Of a DNA stretch of 64,000 nt, positions 19,379 through 27,999 are shown in pieces. The notes beneath the pieces are model-generated. The model worked only from the letters and a program-made list of their open reading frames with translations. It was not told the DNA's origin and did no database searches. The position numbers and the translations under genes are program-made. The stretch is from Ferrovaceae bacterium (GTDB lineage Bacteria > Pseudomonadota > Gammaproteobacteria > Burkholderiales > Ferrovaceae), in contig DAIDLC010000001.1 of the NCBI GenBank assembly GCA_027449685.1, forward strand, positions 33,353-97,352, written 5' to 3'. The first letter of the stretch is position 1. Each line of letters starts with the position of its first letter.

Positions 19379-20481
19379 TGAGTACGGAACCCTTGACCGG
19401 GCCCCTGCAGTGGTACCAGGCGTTTAGTGAACGCCCGGATTTTGCCGCAGATCCGGCGCAGGAACAGGTTGTCATGCGCTTGCAGCAATTGCATGAAGAT
19501 CTGATGGCCTTCAAACGCCATCGCCAAAGGTTGCTGGCCAAAACCTTTGGCAACCGACCGCCTCCTCGGGGCCTGTATCTCTATGGCGGGGTAGGGCGTG
19601 GCAAAAGCGCCCTGATGGATGGGTTTTTTTCCACCCTGGCCTTTCGCCGTAAACGCCGGGTGCATTTTCATGAGTTCATGGCACAAGTCCAGCAGCGCAT
19701 GCATCAACTGCAGCATCAGGAAGACCCTTTGCGTGTGGTGGCTGCGGAAATTGCGGTACAAACCAGAGTCCTGTGCTTCGACGAGTTTCATGTCAGCGAT
19801 ATTGCCGACGCCATGATTCTGCAACGCTTGCTGGAATCCATGATTACCTGGGGCGTCGTGCTGGTGATCACTTCCAATTATGCCCCCAAGCAGTTATACC
19901 CCGACGGACTGCAACGCGAACGTTTTTTACCCGCCATTGCTTTGCTGGAAGAGCGCCTGGATGTCATGGAAATTCCTGCGGGGCAAGATCACCGGTTGCG
20001 TGACCTGCAGCACCAGATCAATTATTACTATCCCTTGGGGCAGCGCGCCACCAGTGCCATGCAACAGCGCTTCGAGCAATTGTGCCCCGATCCGCAAACG
20101 ATGGCGAATGTAGACCTCATGGGGCGCCATGTGCCCGTGCGGGGGTTAGGGAAGGGCGTGGTCTGGTTCGACTTCGATACCTTATGTGGCTCGGCCCGTT
20201 CGCAGCGCGATTATCTGGAGTTGGCGCAGCAATTTCATACGGTTCTTCTGTCCGATGTTCCGGCGCTCACGCCCTTGCATCGCGAGGTGGCGCGTCGTCT
20301 GACCTGGCTGGTGGACATTTTTTACGATCGCCACATCAACTTTCTGGTTTCTGCAGAAACCTTGCCAGAGGGTTTGTATCCTGAGGGTGTGCTCAGTGGC
20401 GAGTTTGTACGCACGGTGAGTCGTTTGCAAGAAATGCAAAGTACCCAATGGCAACTGGGGTACGAATCAATCACGTCATGA
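19378..20481 (+). CDS. zapE: Cell division protein ZapE / AFG1-family ATPase
   Basis: A 367-residue P-loop ATPase of the AFG1/ZapE family. Walker A is GGVGRGKSAL (residues 70-79) and Walker B is VLCFDEFHVSDIAD. Further family motifs include GVVLVITSNYAPKQLYPDGLQRERFLPAI and the arginine- and lysine-containing C-terminal region. In E. coli ZapE associates with the Z ring; in mitochondria the homologue acts in protein quality control. The ATG overlaps the lpd stop by one base. Placement directly after lpd is the common betaproteobacterial arrangement, but a functional link with the complex is not established. Confidence 0.93.
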   Translation: MSTEPLTGPLQWYQAFSERPDFAADPAQEQVVMRLQQLHEDLMAFKRHRQRLLAKTFGNRPPPRGLYLYGGVGRGKSALMDGFFSTLAFRRKRRVHFHEFMAQVQQRMHQLQHQEDPLRVVAAEIAVQTRVLCFDEFHVSDIADAMILQRLLESMITWGVVLVITSNYAPKQLYPDGLQRERFLPAIALLEERLDVMEIPAGQDHRLRDLQHQINYYYPLGQRATSAMQQRFEQLCPDPQTMANVDLMGRHVPVRGLGKGVVWFDFDTLCGSARSQRDYLELAQQFHTVLLSDVPALTPLHREVARRLTWLVDIFYDRHINFLVSAETLPEGLYPEGVLSGEFVRTVSRLQEMQSTQWQLGYESITS

Positions 20482-20497
20482 ACGAGGAGAAAGACTC

Positions 20498-21484
20498 ATG
20501 TCCTTCAAGGCCTACCGCGTCAACCAGATCGATGGCAAAGTTTCGGGTCGAATCGAACATCTGGAACAGGAGCAGTTACCCGCCGGAGAGGTTCTGATCG
20601 AAGCGGAATATTCCAGCGTCAACTACAAGGATGCCCTGGCGGCCACCGGGGCCGGAAAAATCATGCGGCGCATGCCCATGACCGGAGGGATCGATGTGGC
20701 AGGGACGGTGGCAAGTTCTTCGGATGCGCGCTTTGCGGCAGGAGATCCCGTTTTGGTCACGGGGTACGACCTGGGTGTCAACCATGATGGCGGGTATGCC
20801 GAGTGGGTGCGCGTGCCGGCGGATTGGGTGGTGCGCCGCCCGCCGGGCATGAGCGCCAAGGAAGCCATGGCTGTTGGTACGGCAGGATTTACCGCCGCCT
20901 TGTCGGTGTTGCGCCTGGAGCAAAATGGTTTGCGTCCCGAAAACGGACCCGTACTGGTGACCGGGGCTACTGGAGGCGTGGGGAGTATGGCCGTGGAGTT
21001 TTTGGCCGGATTGGGATATGCCGTCACCGCCTTGACGGGCAAGGCAGAGCAAGTGGATTTTCTCAAGTCTCTGGGTGCACGGGAAGTGTTGTTACGCCAT
21101 CAACTGGAGATGGGCACACGCCCCCTGGAAAAGGCTCTGTGGGCGGGAGCGGTAGATCCGGTGGGCGGGGCGGTGTTGTCGTGGTTGACCCGCAGCATGA
21201 TGAATCATGGGTCCATTGCCAATTCCGGACTGGCGGGTGGGGTGGAACTGCAGACCACGGTCATGCCCTTCATTTTGCGTGGGGTCAATCTGCTGGGCAT
21301 CGATTCGGTGAACTGCCCCATGCGGGTGCGTGAGCAACTTTGGCAACGTTTGATGACCGATCTCAAACCCCGCCATTGGGCTCAGGTGGTGCATGAAGTC
21401 TCTATGGAGCAGTTGGATGAGGTTTTTGCCGCGCTGATGCGTGGTCAGGGTTTGGGGAGAACGGTGGTACGGATCAAAGGGTAA
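20498..21484 (+). CDS. acuI: Acrylyl-CoA reductase (AcuI/YhdH family)
   Basis: A 328-residue zinc-free medium-chain dehydrogenase/reductase. The N-terminal GroES-like domain contains YSSVNYKDALAATGAGKI, and the NADPH-binding loop is TGATGGVGSMAVEFL. Members of the AcuI/YhdH group reduce toxic acryloyl-CoA to propionyl-CoA with NADPH. Length matches (about 325-330). The next gene, prpE, starts 28 bases later and would supply acyl-CoA from propionate or acrylate, which strengthens the AcuI call over a generic quinone oxidoreductase. Confidence 0.85.
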   Translation: MSFKAYRVNQIDGKVSGRIEHLEQEQLPAGEVLIEAEYSSVNYKDALAATGAGKIMRRMPMTGGIDVAGTVASSSDARFAAGDPVLVTGYDLGVNHDGGYAEWVRVPADWVVRRPPGMSAKEAMAVGTAGFTAALSVLRLEQNGLRPENGPVLVTGATGGVGSMAVEFLAGLGYAVTALTGKAEQVDFLKSLGAREVLLRHQLEMGTRPLEKALWAGAVDPVGGAVLSWLTRSMMNHGSIANSGLAGGVELQTTVMPFILRGVNLLGIDSVNCPMRVREQLWQRLMTDLKPRHWAQVVHEVSMEQLDEVFAALMRGQGLGRTVVRIKG

Positions 21485-21512
21485 AACACACCAATCAAGG
21501 AGGATTGAAATC

Positions 21513-23420
21513 ATGGCAGGCGAAATTCTGAAGCAGTTTCACCAACGTTCCATCGCTCATCCCGACGATTTCTGGCGTGAACAAAGCCAACGGATTCATT
21601 GGGAGCACCCCTTTGATCAAGTACTGGATTACTCGCGTCCACCGTTTGCACGTTGGTTTGTGGGCGGCACCACCAACCTGTGCTACAACGCCATCGACCG
21701 CCATCTGTCTCAACGGGCCGATCAGAATGCCCTGGTGTTCGTCTCTACCGAAACCGGAATCGAACATCAATACACCTACCGGGATCTGTATGTGGAGGTC
21801 AATCGCCTGGCGGCGGTGCTCAAGCAGCAAGGCGTGGCCAAGGGGGATCGGGTCATTATCTACATGCCCATGATTCCCGAGGCGTTTTTTGCCATGCTGG
21901 CGTGTGTGCGCATTGGGGCTGTGCATTCTGTGGTATTTGGTGGGTTTGCGGCCCATAGTCTGGCCACGCGTATCGATGATGCACAACCGGTGCTGTTGAT
22001 TACCGCCGATGCGGGGATGCGCGGGGGACGCAGCATTCCCTACAAACCGCTGGTGGATGAAGCCTGCCGGCTGGCCAGCCAGCCGCCGCGACGCGTGTTG
22101 CTGGTCAACCGTGGGCTGGACCCGGATTTGACCTGGGTAGCGGAACGGGATCTGGATTATGCACAGGCCATGCAGGCCGTGGGTACGCCGGAAGTTCCGG
22201 TGGAATGGGTGGAGTCCAGCCATCCGGCCTATATTTTGTACACCTCGGGCACGACCGGAAAGCCCAAAGGGGTGCAGCGCGATACCGGGGGCTATGCCGT
22301 GGCCCTGACCACCTCGATGGAATATATCTACTGCGGAAAACCGGGTGAAGCCATGTTTACCACCTCGGATATCGGCTGGGTGGTGGGCCATTCCTATATC
22401 GTGTACGCCCCCTTGTTGGCGGGCATGACCACCATCATGTACGAGGGCTTGCCAACCCGTCCGGACGGGGGAATCTGGTGGCAATTGGTGGAGCGTTATC
22501 GGGTAACGACGGTTTTCAGTTCTCCCACGGCGATTCGTGTGCTCAAGAAGCAAGACCCCAAATTCCTGACCCAATACGACTTATCCACCCTGCGCTATTT
22601 GTTTTTGGCCGGCGAACCGCTCGATGAACCTACTGCGCGCTGGATTTCCGAGGCCTTGAAGGTGCCGGTGGTGGATAACTATTGGCAAACTGAAACGGGT
22701 TGGCCCATCCTGTCGGCCATGCCGGGAGTAGAGGCCACGGCCTGCAAATTCGGTAGCCCCAGCTTTCCGGTGTATGGCTATAACGTGCAGTTGCTGGATG
22801 AAAATACGGGCCTGCCGGTACCGGCGCAGCAAAAAGGGGTGTTGGGCATCATCCCGCCCTTGCCACCGGGATGTTTGTCCACGGTGTGGGGCGACGACGC
22901 GCGTTTTGTCAGCACCTATTTTTCCTTGCTCAAGGATCGCCCGGTGTACTCCTCCTTCGACTGGGGGATTCGGGACGAGGAAGGCTATTATTTCATTCTG
23001 GGTCGAACGGATGACGTCATCAACGTGGCCGGGCATCGTCTGGGCACACGGGAAATCGAAGAGGCCGTGAGCAGCCACGCCAACGTGGCGGAAGTGGCGG
23101 TGGTGGGGATCGAAGACAAGCTCAAGGGACAAGTGCCCATTGCCTTCGTGGTGCCCAAGAATGCCAATCTGCTCACGGACACAGCGGCCACCCAGAGCTT
23201 CGAAAAACAGGTACTGGAGGCCGTGGACAGTCATTTGGGCGCCATTGCTCGCCCCGCCCGGGTGTACGTGGTGAGTTTGCTGCCCAAGACCCGTTCCGGG
23301 AAATTATTGCGTCGCAGTATACAGGCCGTGGCCGAAGGGCGTGATCCAGGCGATTTGACGACCCTGGACGATGCCAGCGCGCTGGAACAAATCCGGCAGG
23401 CGATCAAAGGATCGGTGTAA
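21513..23420 (+). CDS. prpE: Propionate--CoA ligase
   Basis: A 635-residue acyl-adenylating enzyme, which activates propionate (and, in some species, acrylate) to the CoA thioester. The AMP-binding core is YTSGTTGKPKGVQ, NYWQTETGWP is the A5 motif, and FILGRTDDVINVAGHRLGT is the hinge region. The C-terminal RSGKLLRR contains the catalytic lysine that is acetylated in homologues. AAGGAGG precedes the ATG at 21513; an upstream in-frame opening runs inside acuI. It feeds the methylcitrate genes at 4.4-8 kb, although it is not in that operon. Confidence 0.93.
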   Translation: MAGEILKQFHQRSIAHPDDFWREQSQRIHWEHPFDQVLDYSRPPFARWFVGGTTNLCYNAIDRHLSQRADQNALVFVSTETGIEHQYTYRDLYVEVNRLAAVLKQQGVAKGDRVIIYMPMIPEAFFAMLACVRIGAVHSVVFGGFAAHSLATRIDDAQPVLLITADAGMRGGRSIPYKPLVDEACRLASQPPRRVLLVNRGLDPDLTWVAERDLDYAQAMQAVGTPEVPVEWVESSHPAYILYTSGTTGKPKGVQRDTGGYAVALTTSMEYIYCGKPGEAMFTTSDIGWVVGHSYIVYAPLLAGMTTIMYEGLPTRPDGGIWWQLVERYRVTTVFSSPTAIRVLKKQDPKFLTQYDLSTLRYLFLAGEPLDEPTARWISEALKVPVVDNYWQTETGWPILSAMPGVEATACKFGSPSFPVYGYNVQLLDENTGLPVPAQQKGVLGIIPPLPPGCLSTVWGDDARFVSTYFSLLKDRPVYSSFDWGIRDEEGYYFILGRTDDVINVAGHRLGTREIEEAVSSHANVAEVAVVGIEDKLKGQVPIAFVVPKNANLLTDTAATQSFEKQVLEAVDSHLGAIARPARVYVVSLLPKTRSGKLLRRSIQAVAEGRDPGDLTTLDDASALEQIRQAIKGSV

Positions 23421-23434
23421 CGACCAGCACCCTC

Positions 23435-23836
23435 TCACTGCTCATTGTCGTCATAAATCAGGGCGTCTGCTTCGATCTCCACCAGCATCTCGGGGTCGAT
23501 CAGACGCTTGACCTCCACCAGGGTAGTTGCGGGCCGAATTTCACCAAAAAACTGACCGTGGGCTCGGGCGATTTTTTCCCATTGGTCGATTTGGGTCACA
23601 AACAGGCGCGTGCGCATGACATGCTTGAGTTGTGCGCCTGCGCGAGATAAGGCGGTTTCCAGATTTTTCAGGGCCTGCAAGGTTTGTGCTTCCGGATCTT
23701 GTGGGCCGACCAGTTTGCCATCGGCCCCCGTACCGGTAGTGCCGGAAACGGCTACATGGGTTCCAATCTTGACGGCACGGGAATAACCGATGATGGGTTC
23801 CCAGGTGGAACCGCTGGAAATATTTTCGCGTTTCAT
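23435..23836 (-). CDS. RidA-family protein lacking the catalytic arginine
   Basis: A 133-residue YjgF/YER057c/UK114-family protein with the usual trimeric-barrel sequence features (SGTTGTGADGKLVG, QTLQALKNLETALSRAGA, RPATTLVEVKRLIDPEMLVEIEADAL). In true RidA the arginine following Pro-Ala binds the substrate carboxylate and enables 2-iminobutyrate/2-aminoacrylate hydrolysis. Here that position reads Pro-Ala-Thr-Thr, so canonical imine deaminase activity is unlikely. It belongs to one of the Rid subfamilies of unknown role. The ATG at 23836 follows GAGGG; an upstream TTG was not used. It is convergent with prpE (14-bp gap) and divergent from the next gene. Confidence 0.85.
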   Translation of the reverse strand: MKRENISSGSTWEPIIGYSRAVKIGTHVAVSGTTGTGADGKLVGPQDPEAQTLQALKNLETALSRAGAQLKHVMRTRLFVTQIDQWEKIARAHGQFFGEIRPATTLVEVKRLIDPEMLVEIEADALIYDDNEQ

Positions 23837-23884
23837 GAAAAAGCCCTCAGGCAATGACCAAACCCGGGATTATACTGTCGTCTC

Positions 23885-24490
23885 ATGGAGTTCACAGAAA
23901 AATCCCGTATACGCCGGGCGGTGCTCGAACGCCGCGATGCCATGGCGGTTGCTCAAAGGCAGCAGCGCAGTGGGGCCTTATGTGCGCGCCTGCTGGCTCT
24001 GGAGCAGTGGCACGCGGCTCGTGTCGTTCTGGCAACCGTCGCCATGGGTTCCGAACCCGTCACGGAGGTACTGCTGCACGCAGCCCTCGAGCAGGGCAAA
24101 ACCCTGGTTTTGCCTCGGGTGCAACGGGCAGAAAAAACTCTTGGATTGTATGCCGTACAAAACCTCTCCCAGGATCTTCTGCCCGGAGTGTGGGGGATTC
24201 TGGAACCCGATCCACAACGCTGTCGGCAGATCTCTTTGCCACAAGTGGAGCTGATTGTGGTTCCCGGAGTGGCCTTCGACCGGACGGGAGCGCGTCTGGG
24301 CTACGGGGCCGGGTATTATGATCGTTTGCTGGCCCGTTCGGAGTGCACTGCGTTTACCGTAGCCCTGGCGTTTGAGGAACAACTGGTTCCCCAGATCCCC
24401 ACGGAGGCGCATGATCAACGGGTACAGTGGCTGCTGGTCGACAGTGCGCAGCATCCAGGAAATCACTGGGATCAAGGTGGAGACCTATGA
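23885..24490 (+). CDS. fau: 5-formyltetrahydrofolate cyclo-ligase
   Basis: A 201-residue enzyme of the 5-FCL/YgfA family, which converts 5-formyl-THF to 5,10-methenyl-THF using ATP. The N-terminal basic region (KSRIRRAVLERRDAM) and the C-terminal LIVVPGVAFDRTGARLGYGAGYYDRLL are the family signatures. A TATACT -10-like box (23871-23876) lies just before the gene. Its product, methenyl-THF, is the substrate pool of FchA and MtdA encoded 4-5 kb downstream. The final bases overlap the next gene (ATGA). Confidence 0.93.
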   Translation: MEFTEKSRIRRAVLERRDAMAVAQRQQRSGALCARLLALEQWHAARVVLATVAMGSEPVTEVLLHAALEQGKTLVLPRVQRAEKTLGLYAVQNLSQDLLPGVWGILEPDPQRCRQISLPQVELIVVPGVAFDRTGARLGYGAGYYDRLLARSECTAFTVALAFEEQLVPQIPTEAHDQRVQWLLVDSAQHPGNHWDQGGDL

Positions 24491-25350
24491 CAGAGCCCGC
24501 GAAACACGCCATGCGTCGTCAATCTTACAAGGGGCTGTGGCTGCATGGATTTCATCGCATCGATTACAGTGAATGGGGAGACCCTCACAATCCCAGGGTA
24601 TTGATCTGCGTGCATGGGTTGACACGCAATGGACGCGATTTTGATGCGCTGGCCCGGCATCTGTGCGCTCATTATCGCGTGTTTTGTCCCGATGTGGTGG
24701 GGCGCGGAACCAGCGAGTGGCTTCCCCAGAAAACCGACTATGGTTACCCCCTCTATCTGTCTGATATGGCTGCGCTCATTGCTCGCAGTGGTGCCCAAAG
24801 CGTCGATTGGGTGGGAACCTCCATGGGGGGCATCATTGGCATGATGCTGGCAGCCCAACCGGGTTCCCCCATTCGCAAACTGGTACTCAACGATGTGGGC
24901 AGTATCGTCTCCGCCGCTGGATTACAGCGTTTGGCCGGCTATGTGGGGCAAACCCAGGTCTTCGCCTCACTGGGCGAAGTGGAAGACTACTTTCGCCACA
25001 CCCATCAAGGTTTTGGGCCTCTCACCAGCGAGCAATGGCAGCATTTGGCCATGCATGGGGCAACTCATGGAAGCGATGGCAAATATCGTTTGCGCTATGA
25101 TCCGGCGATTGCCACGGCATTCATGGGTGCGCCGCTGATGGATATCGATCTTTCCATGTTCTGGAACGCTGTGCAATGTCCCACGCTGATTTTGCGCGGC
25201 GCGCAGTCCGATTTATTGCTGCCCCAAACGCTGTCCCTTATGCAGATGGGACATCCGCAACTGCAAATTCAGGAAATTCCGGAATGTGGACATGCTCCCG
25301 CCCTGATGGCGCCGGAACAGATGAACCGGGTTCGTGAGTTCTTGCTCTGA
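24487..25350 (+). CDS. Alpha/beta-fold hydrolase
   Basis: A 287-residue serine hydrolase of the alpha/beta fold. The oxyanion-loop motif is CVHGLTRNGRDFDALA, the nucleophile elbow GTSMGGIIGM carries the serine, and the C-terminal histidine lies in ECGHAPALMAPEQ. A YGYPLYLSDMAALI stretch precedes the elbow. Similar proteins are annotated only as alpha/beta hydrolases, and the substrate cannot be told from sequence. The ATG overlaps the fau stop by four bases, so both genes share a transcript. Confidence 0.88.
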   Translation: MTEPAKHAMRRQSYKGLWLHGFHRIDYSEWGDPHNPRVLICVHGLTRNGRDFDALARHLCAHYRVFCPDVVGRGTSEWLPQKTDYGYPLYLSDMAALIARSGAQSVDWVGTSMGGIIGMMLAAQPGSPIRKLVLNDVGSIVSAAGLQRLAGYVGQTQVFASLGEVEDYFRHTHQGFGPLTSEQWQHLAMHGATHGSDGKYRLRYDPAIATAFMGAPLMDIDLSMFWNAVQCPTLILRGAQSDLLLPQTLSLMQMGHPQLQIQEIPECGHAPALMAPEQMNRVREFLL

Positions 25351-25361
25351 TCCCAAGCGAC

Positions 25362-26123
25362 TTGAGACGGCAACCTGATTTGAATTCCGCACCCGAAAAA
25401 CCCCGTTTATCCAAAGTGATGTCCCAACGCGGCCTATGCTCCCGACGGGAGGCCGATGTCTGGATCGAAAAGGGATGGGTGCGGGTAGACGGAGTAATCA
25501 TCAAGGCTCTGGGTACGCGCATCGATCCAACCCAAACAATCGTCGTGGCCCCGCAGGCGCAACGGCAACAAAGCCAGCTGCTGACGGTGCTATTGCATAA
25601 GCCGGTGGGCTATGTATCCGGTCAGGCAGAAGATGGGCACCAACCCGCTCTGGTGTTGGTGGAGTCGGGTAGACATTGGTCCCAAGACCCCACGCAGATG
25701 CCCTCGATGTCCGGAGTTTTGCGTGGATTGGCGCCGGCTGGTCGCCTGGATATCGATTCTACCGGTTTGCTGGTACTGACCCAGGATGGCCGTGTGGCCA
25801 AGGCGCTGATCGGAGCGGACTCCACTGTGGAAAAAGAGTACCTGGTTCGCGTGCGAGGACGCTTGAGCGAGCGCGATTTGGCGCTGCTCAATCATGGGCT
25901 GGTGCTCGATTCAGAACCCCTGAAGCCGGCCAAAGTCAGTTGGCAGAATGAGGACCAGTTGCGCTTTATTCTGCACGAAGGAAAGAAACGCCAGATTCGG
26001 CGCATGTGTGAATTGGTGGGGCTCACGGTAACCGGACTGAAACGAGTGCGCATCGGACGCGTGCGTCTGGGCGCCTTGCCACTGGGCCAGTGGCGTTTTC
26101 TGGCTCCGGAGGAAGGTTTCTGA
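25362..26123 (+). CDS. RsuA/RluB/E/F-family rRNA pseudouridine synthase
   Basis: A 253-residue protein with an N-terminal S4 RNA-binding domain (RLSKVMSQRGLCSRREADVW, about residues 15-60) and a pseudouridine synthase catalytic domain. The catalytic aspartate is in GRLDIDSTGLLVLT, and KKRQIRRMCELVG is the C-terminal signature. The RluF-like form suggests a 23S rRNA target. Between LLHKPVGYVSG and GRLD it has an extra segment of about 25 residues (VESGRHWSQDPTQMPSMSG), also seen, from memory, in beta- and some gammaproteobacterial homologues. The start is uncertain: a TTG at 25362 or 25380, with weak binding sites; the first ATG would cut the S4 domain. Confidence 0.85.
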   Translation: MRRQPDLNSAPEKPRLSKVMSQRGLCSRREADVWIEKGWVRVDGVIIKALGTRIDPTQTIVVAPQAQRQQSQLLTVLLHKPVGYVSGQAEDGHQPALVLVESGRHWSQDPTQMPSMSGVLRGLAPAGRLDIDSTGLLVLTQDGRVAKALIGADSTVEKEYLVRVRGRLSERDLALLNHGLVLDSEPLKPAKVSWQNEDQLRFILHEGKKRQIRRMCELVGLTVTGLKRVRIGRVRLGALPLGQWRFLAPEEGF

Positions 26124-26190
26124 GACTAGCCCTCCCTCATTCCAAGTAACCGGCCGTTAATGATCAAAGATTCCCAGAGGAGATGCAACC

Positions 26191-27984
26191 ATGTATGACT
26201 ATCGTGCACCATTGAGGGATATGGCTTTCGTGGTGAAGGAGTTGCTGGGCTTGTCAACCGTTTCCCGACTGTCTCAGCATGAGGGATATGCGGAAGCCAC
26301 CGATGAACTGTTCGATGCCATTCAAGAGGAATGTGCCCGATTTTCTCAAGAGGTTCTTTCTCCGCTCAACAAGATCGGGGATCAAAATCCAGCTCGAATG
26401 GAAACCGGTCGTGTGTTGACTCCCCCGGGGTTCAAGACCGGCTATGAGCAGTTCGTGGCCGCAGGATGGAATGGACTGACGGCACCCGTGGCCTTTGGCG
26501 GACAGGGGCTTCCCAATCTGATGGGTGCTCCGGCAGAAGAAATGTGGCATGCCGCCAATATGGCTTTTACCCTTTGCCCCTTGTTAACCCGGGGAGCCAT
26601 CGAGGCCATTCATACCGTGGGAACACCGGAACAACGTCAGCGGTATTTGCCCCAGATGGTTAGCGGGCACTGGACCGGAACCATGAACCTTACCGAACCT
26701 CAGGCAGGCTCGGATCTGGCCGCCCTGCGCACGCGCGCAGTTCCGGAAAACGGACATTACCGACTGACGGGCCAGAAAATTTTCATTACGTACGGCGACC
26801 AGGACTATACCGAAAATATCATCCATCTGGTATTGGCCCGTTTGCCCGACGCCCCTGCCGGTGTAAAGGGTCTCTCCCTGTTCATCGTTCCCAAATATCG
26901 GCTCAATTCAGATGGTTCCATAGGACCGGCCAACGATGTCCGGACTGTGTCGGTGGAACATAAACTGGGCATTCATGCCAGCCCCACCTGCGTGCTGTCC
27001 TATGGAGATGAAGGGGGCGCCTGGGGCGAACTGTTGGGTGAGCCGCATCGCGGACTGGAAATCATGTTCATCATGATGAATGCGGCCCGTTTTTCTGTGG
27101 GCGTTCAGGGCATGGCCATTGGTCAGCGGGCCTATCAGAGTGCCCTGGATTATGCTCGGGAGAGAATCCAGGGGGTGCCGCTGGGAATGAAATCGGCCGC
27201 TCCCATCGCTTGGCACCCCGACGTCAAGCGCATGCTCTCCAGCATGAAGGCTCGCCTGGAGGCTTGTCGGGCCCTGTCTTACTATGCCGGGCAAATCCTC
27301 GATCTGGCTTTGGGAGAACCAGATCCCCACCAGCGGGCCCAGGCCCAGGCCCGCTCCGATCTGCTCACGCCTATCGTGAAAGGGTTTTGCAGCGAGTCGG
27401 GTCTGTGGGTGGCCAATGAAGCCCTTCAGGTTTTCGGGGGAATGGGTTATGTGGAAGAAACCGGAGCAGCGCAGTGCTTGCGGGATGCACGGATCACCAC
27501 GATTTATGAAGGAACCACAGGCATCCAGGCCAATGATCTGGTGGGACGCAAGCTATTGCGAGACCAAGGTGAAATGGTACGTTCTCTGCTGACCGAAATC
27601 AAAGCGTTCTTGCCCGAATTGAACCATCCTGCTGTGCCAGGCAGTCTGACCCAAACCATGGCCCATGTGCTGGGATTGGCAGAGCAATCCAGTCTGCATC
27701 TGGGTAAAACCGCCTTATCCGGGAATCTTCCCCAATGTTTTGGCGTGGCAGTGCCCTATCTGCACTTGATGGGCTGGTTGGTGTCCGGTTGGTTGATGGC
27801 GCGCAGCGCAGTGGTGGCTGCCCGCAAACTGGAGGCTGGCACGCAGGAGCCCGATTTTTATCAGGCCAAGATTGCTACGGCGGTTTTTTATGCGGAGCAT
27901 GGCATGGGGGTGAGCACCAGTTTGCATCGGATCGTGGTAGGTGGGGGCCCGGCACTGGATGGCATGAATCCGGATCAATTCTGA
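26191..27984 (+). CDS. Acyl-CoA dehydrogenase, long form (AcdA/DmdC-like)
   Basis: A 597-residue flavoprotein that oxidises an acyl-CoA to the 2-enoyl-CoA. Motifs include GTMNLTEPQAGSDL and KIFITYGDQD in the N-terminal and middle domains, and QVFGGMGYVEETGAAQCLRDARITTIYEGTTGIQANDL around the catalytic glutamate and FAD site. A C-terminal extension of about 130 residues distinguishes this group (about 600 residues) from short 380-residue dehydrogenases. The group includes 3-methylthiopropionyl-CoA dehydrogenases (DmdC) and medium/long-chain enzymes; the substrate cannot be fixed here. GAGGAG precedes the ATG. It is followed by mtdA after 15 bases, an unusual pairing. Confidence 0.88.
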   Translation: MYDYRAPLRDMAFVVKELLGLSTVSRLSQHEGYAEATDELFDAIQEECARFSQEVLSPLNKIGDQNPARMETGRVLTPPGFKTGYEQFVAAGWNGLTAPVAFGGQGLPNLMGAPAEEMWHAANMAFTLCPLLTRGAIEAIHTVGTPEQRQRYLPQMVSGHWTGTMNLTEPQAGSDLAALRTRAVPENGHYRLTGQKIFITYGDQDYTENIIHLVLARLPDAPAGVKGLSLFIVPKYRLNSDGSIGPANDVRTVSVEHKLGIHASPTCVLSYGDEGGAWGELLGEPHRGLEIMFIMMNAARFSVGVQGMAIGQRAYQSALDYARERIQGVPLGMKSAAPIAWHPDVKRMLSSMKARLEACRALSYYAGQILDLALGEPDPHQRAQAQARSDLLTPIVKGFCSESGLWVANEALQVFGGMGYVEETGAAQCLRDARITTIYEGTTGIQANDLVGRKLLRDQGEMVRSLLTEIKAFLPELNHPAVPGSLTQTMAHVLGLAEQSSLHLGKTALSGNLPQCFGVAVPYLHLMGWLVSGWLMARSAVVAARKLEAGTQEPDFYQAKIATAVFYAEHGMGVSTSLHRIVVGGGPALDGMNPDQF

Positions 27985-27999
27985 GGTGATGAAAGCGGC

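Noticed and set aside
23837-23884. 6S RNA upstream of the cyclo-ligase gene
   Set aside because: 6S RNA often precedes this gene, but the gap is only 48 bases and cannot hold it.
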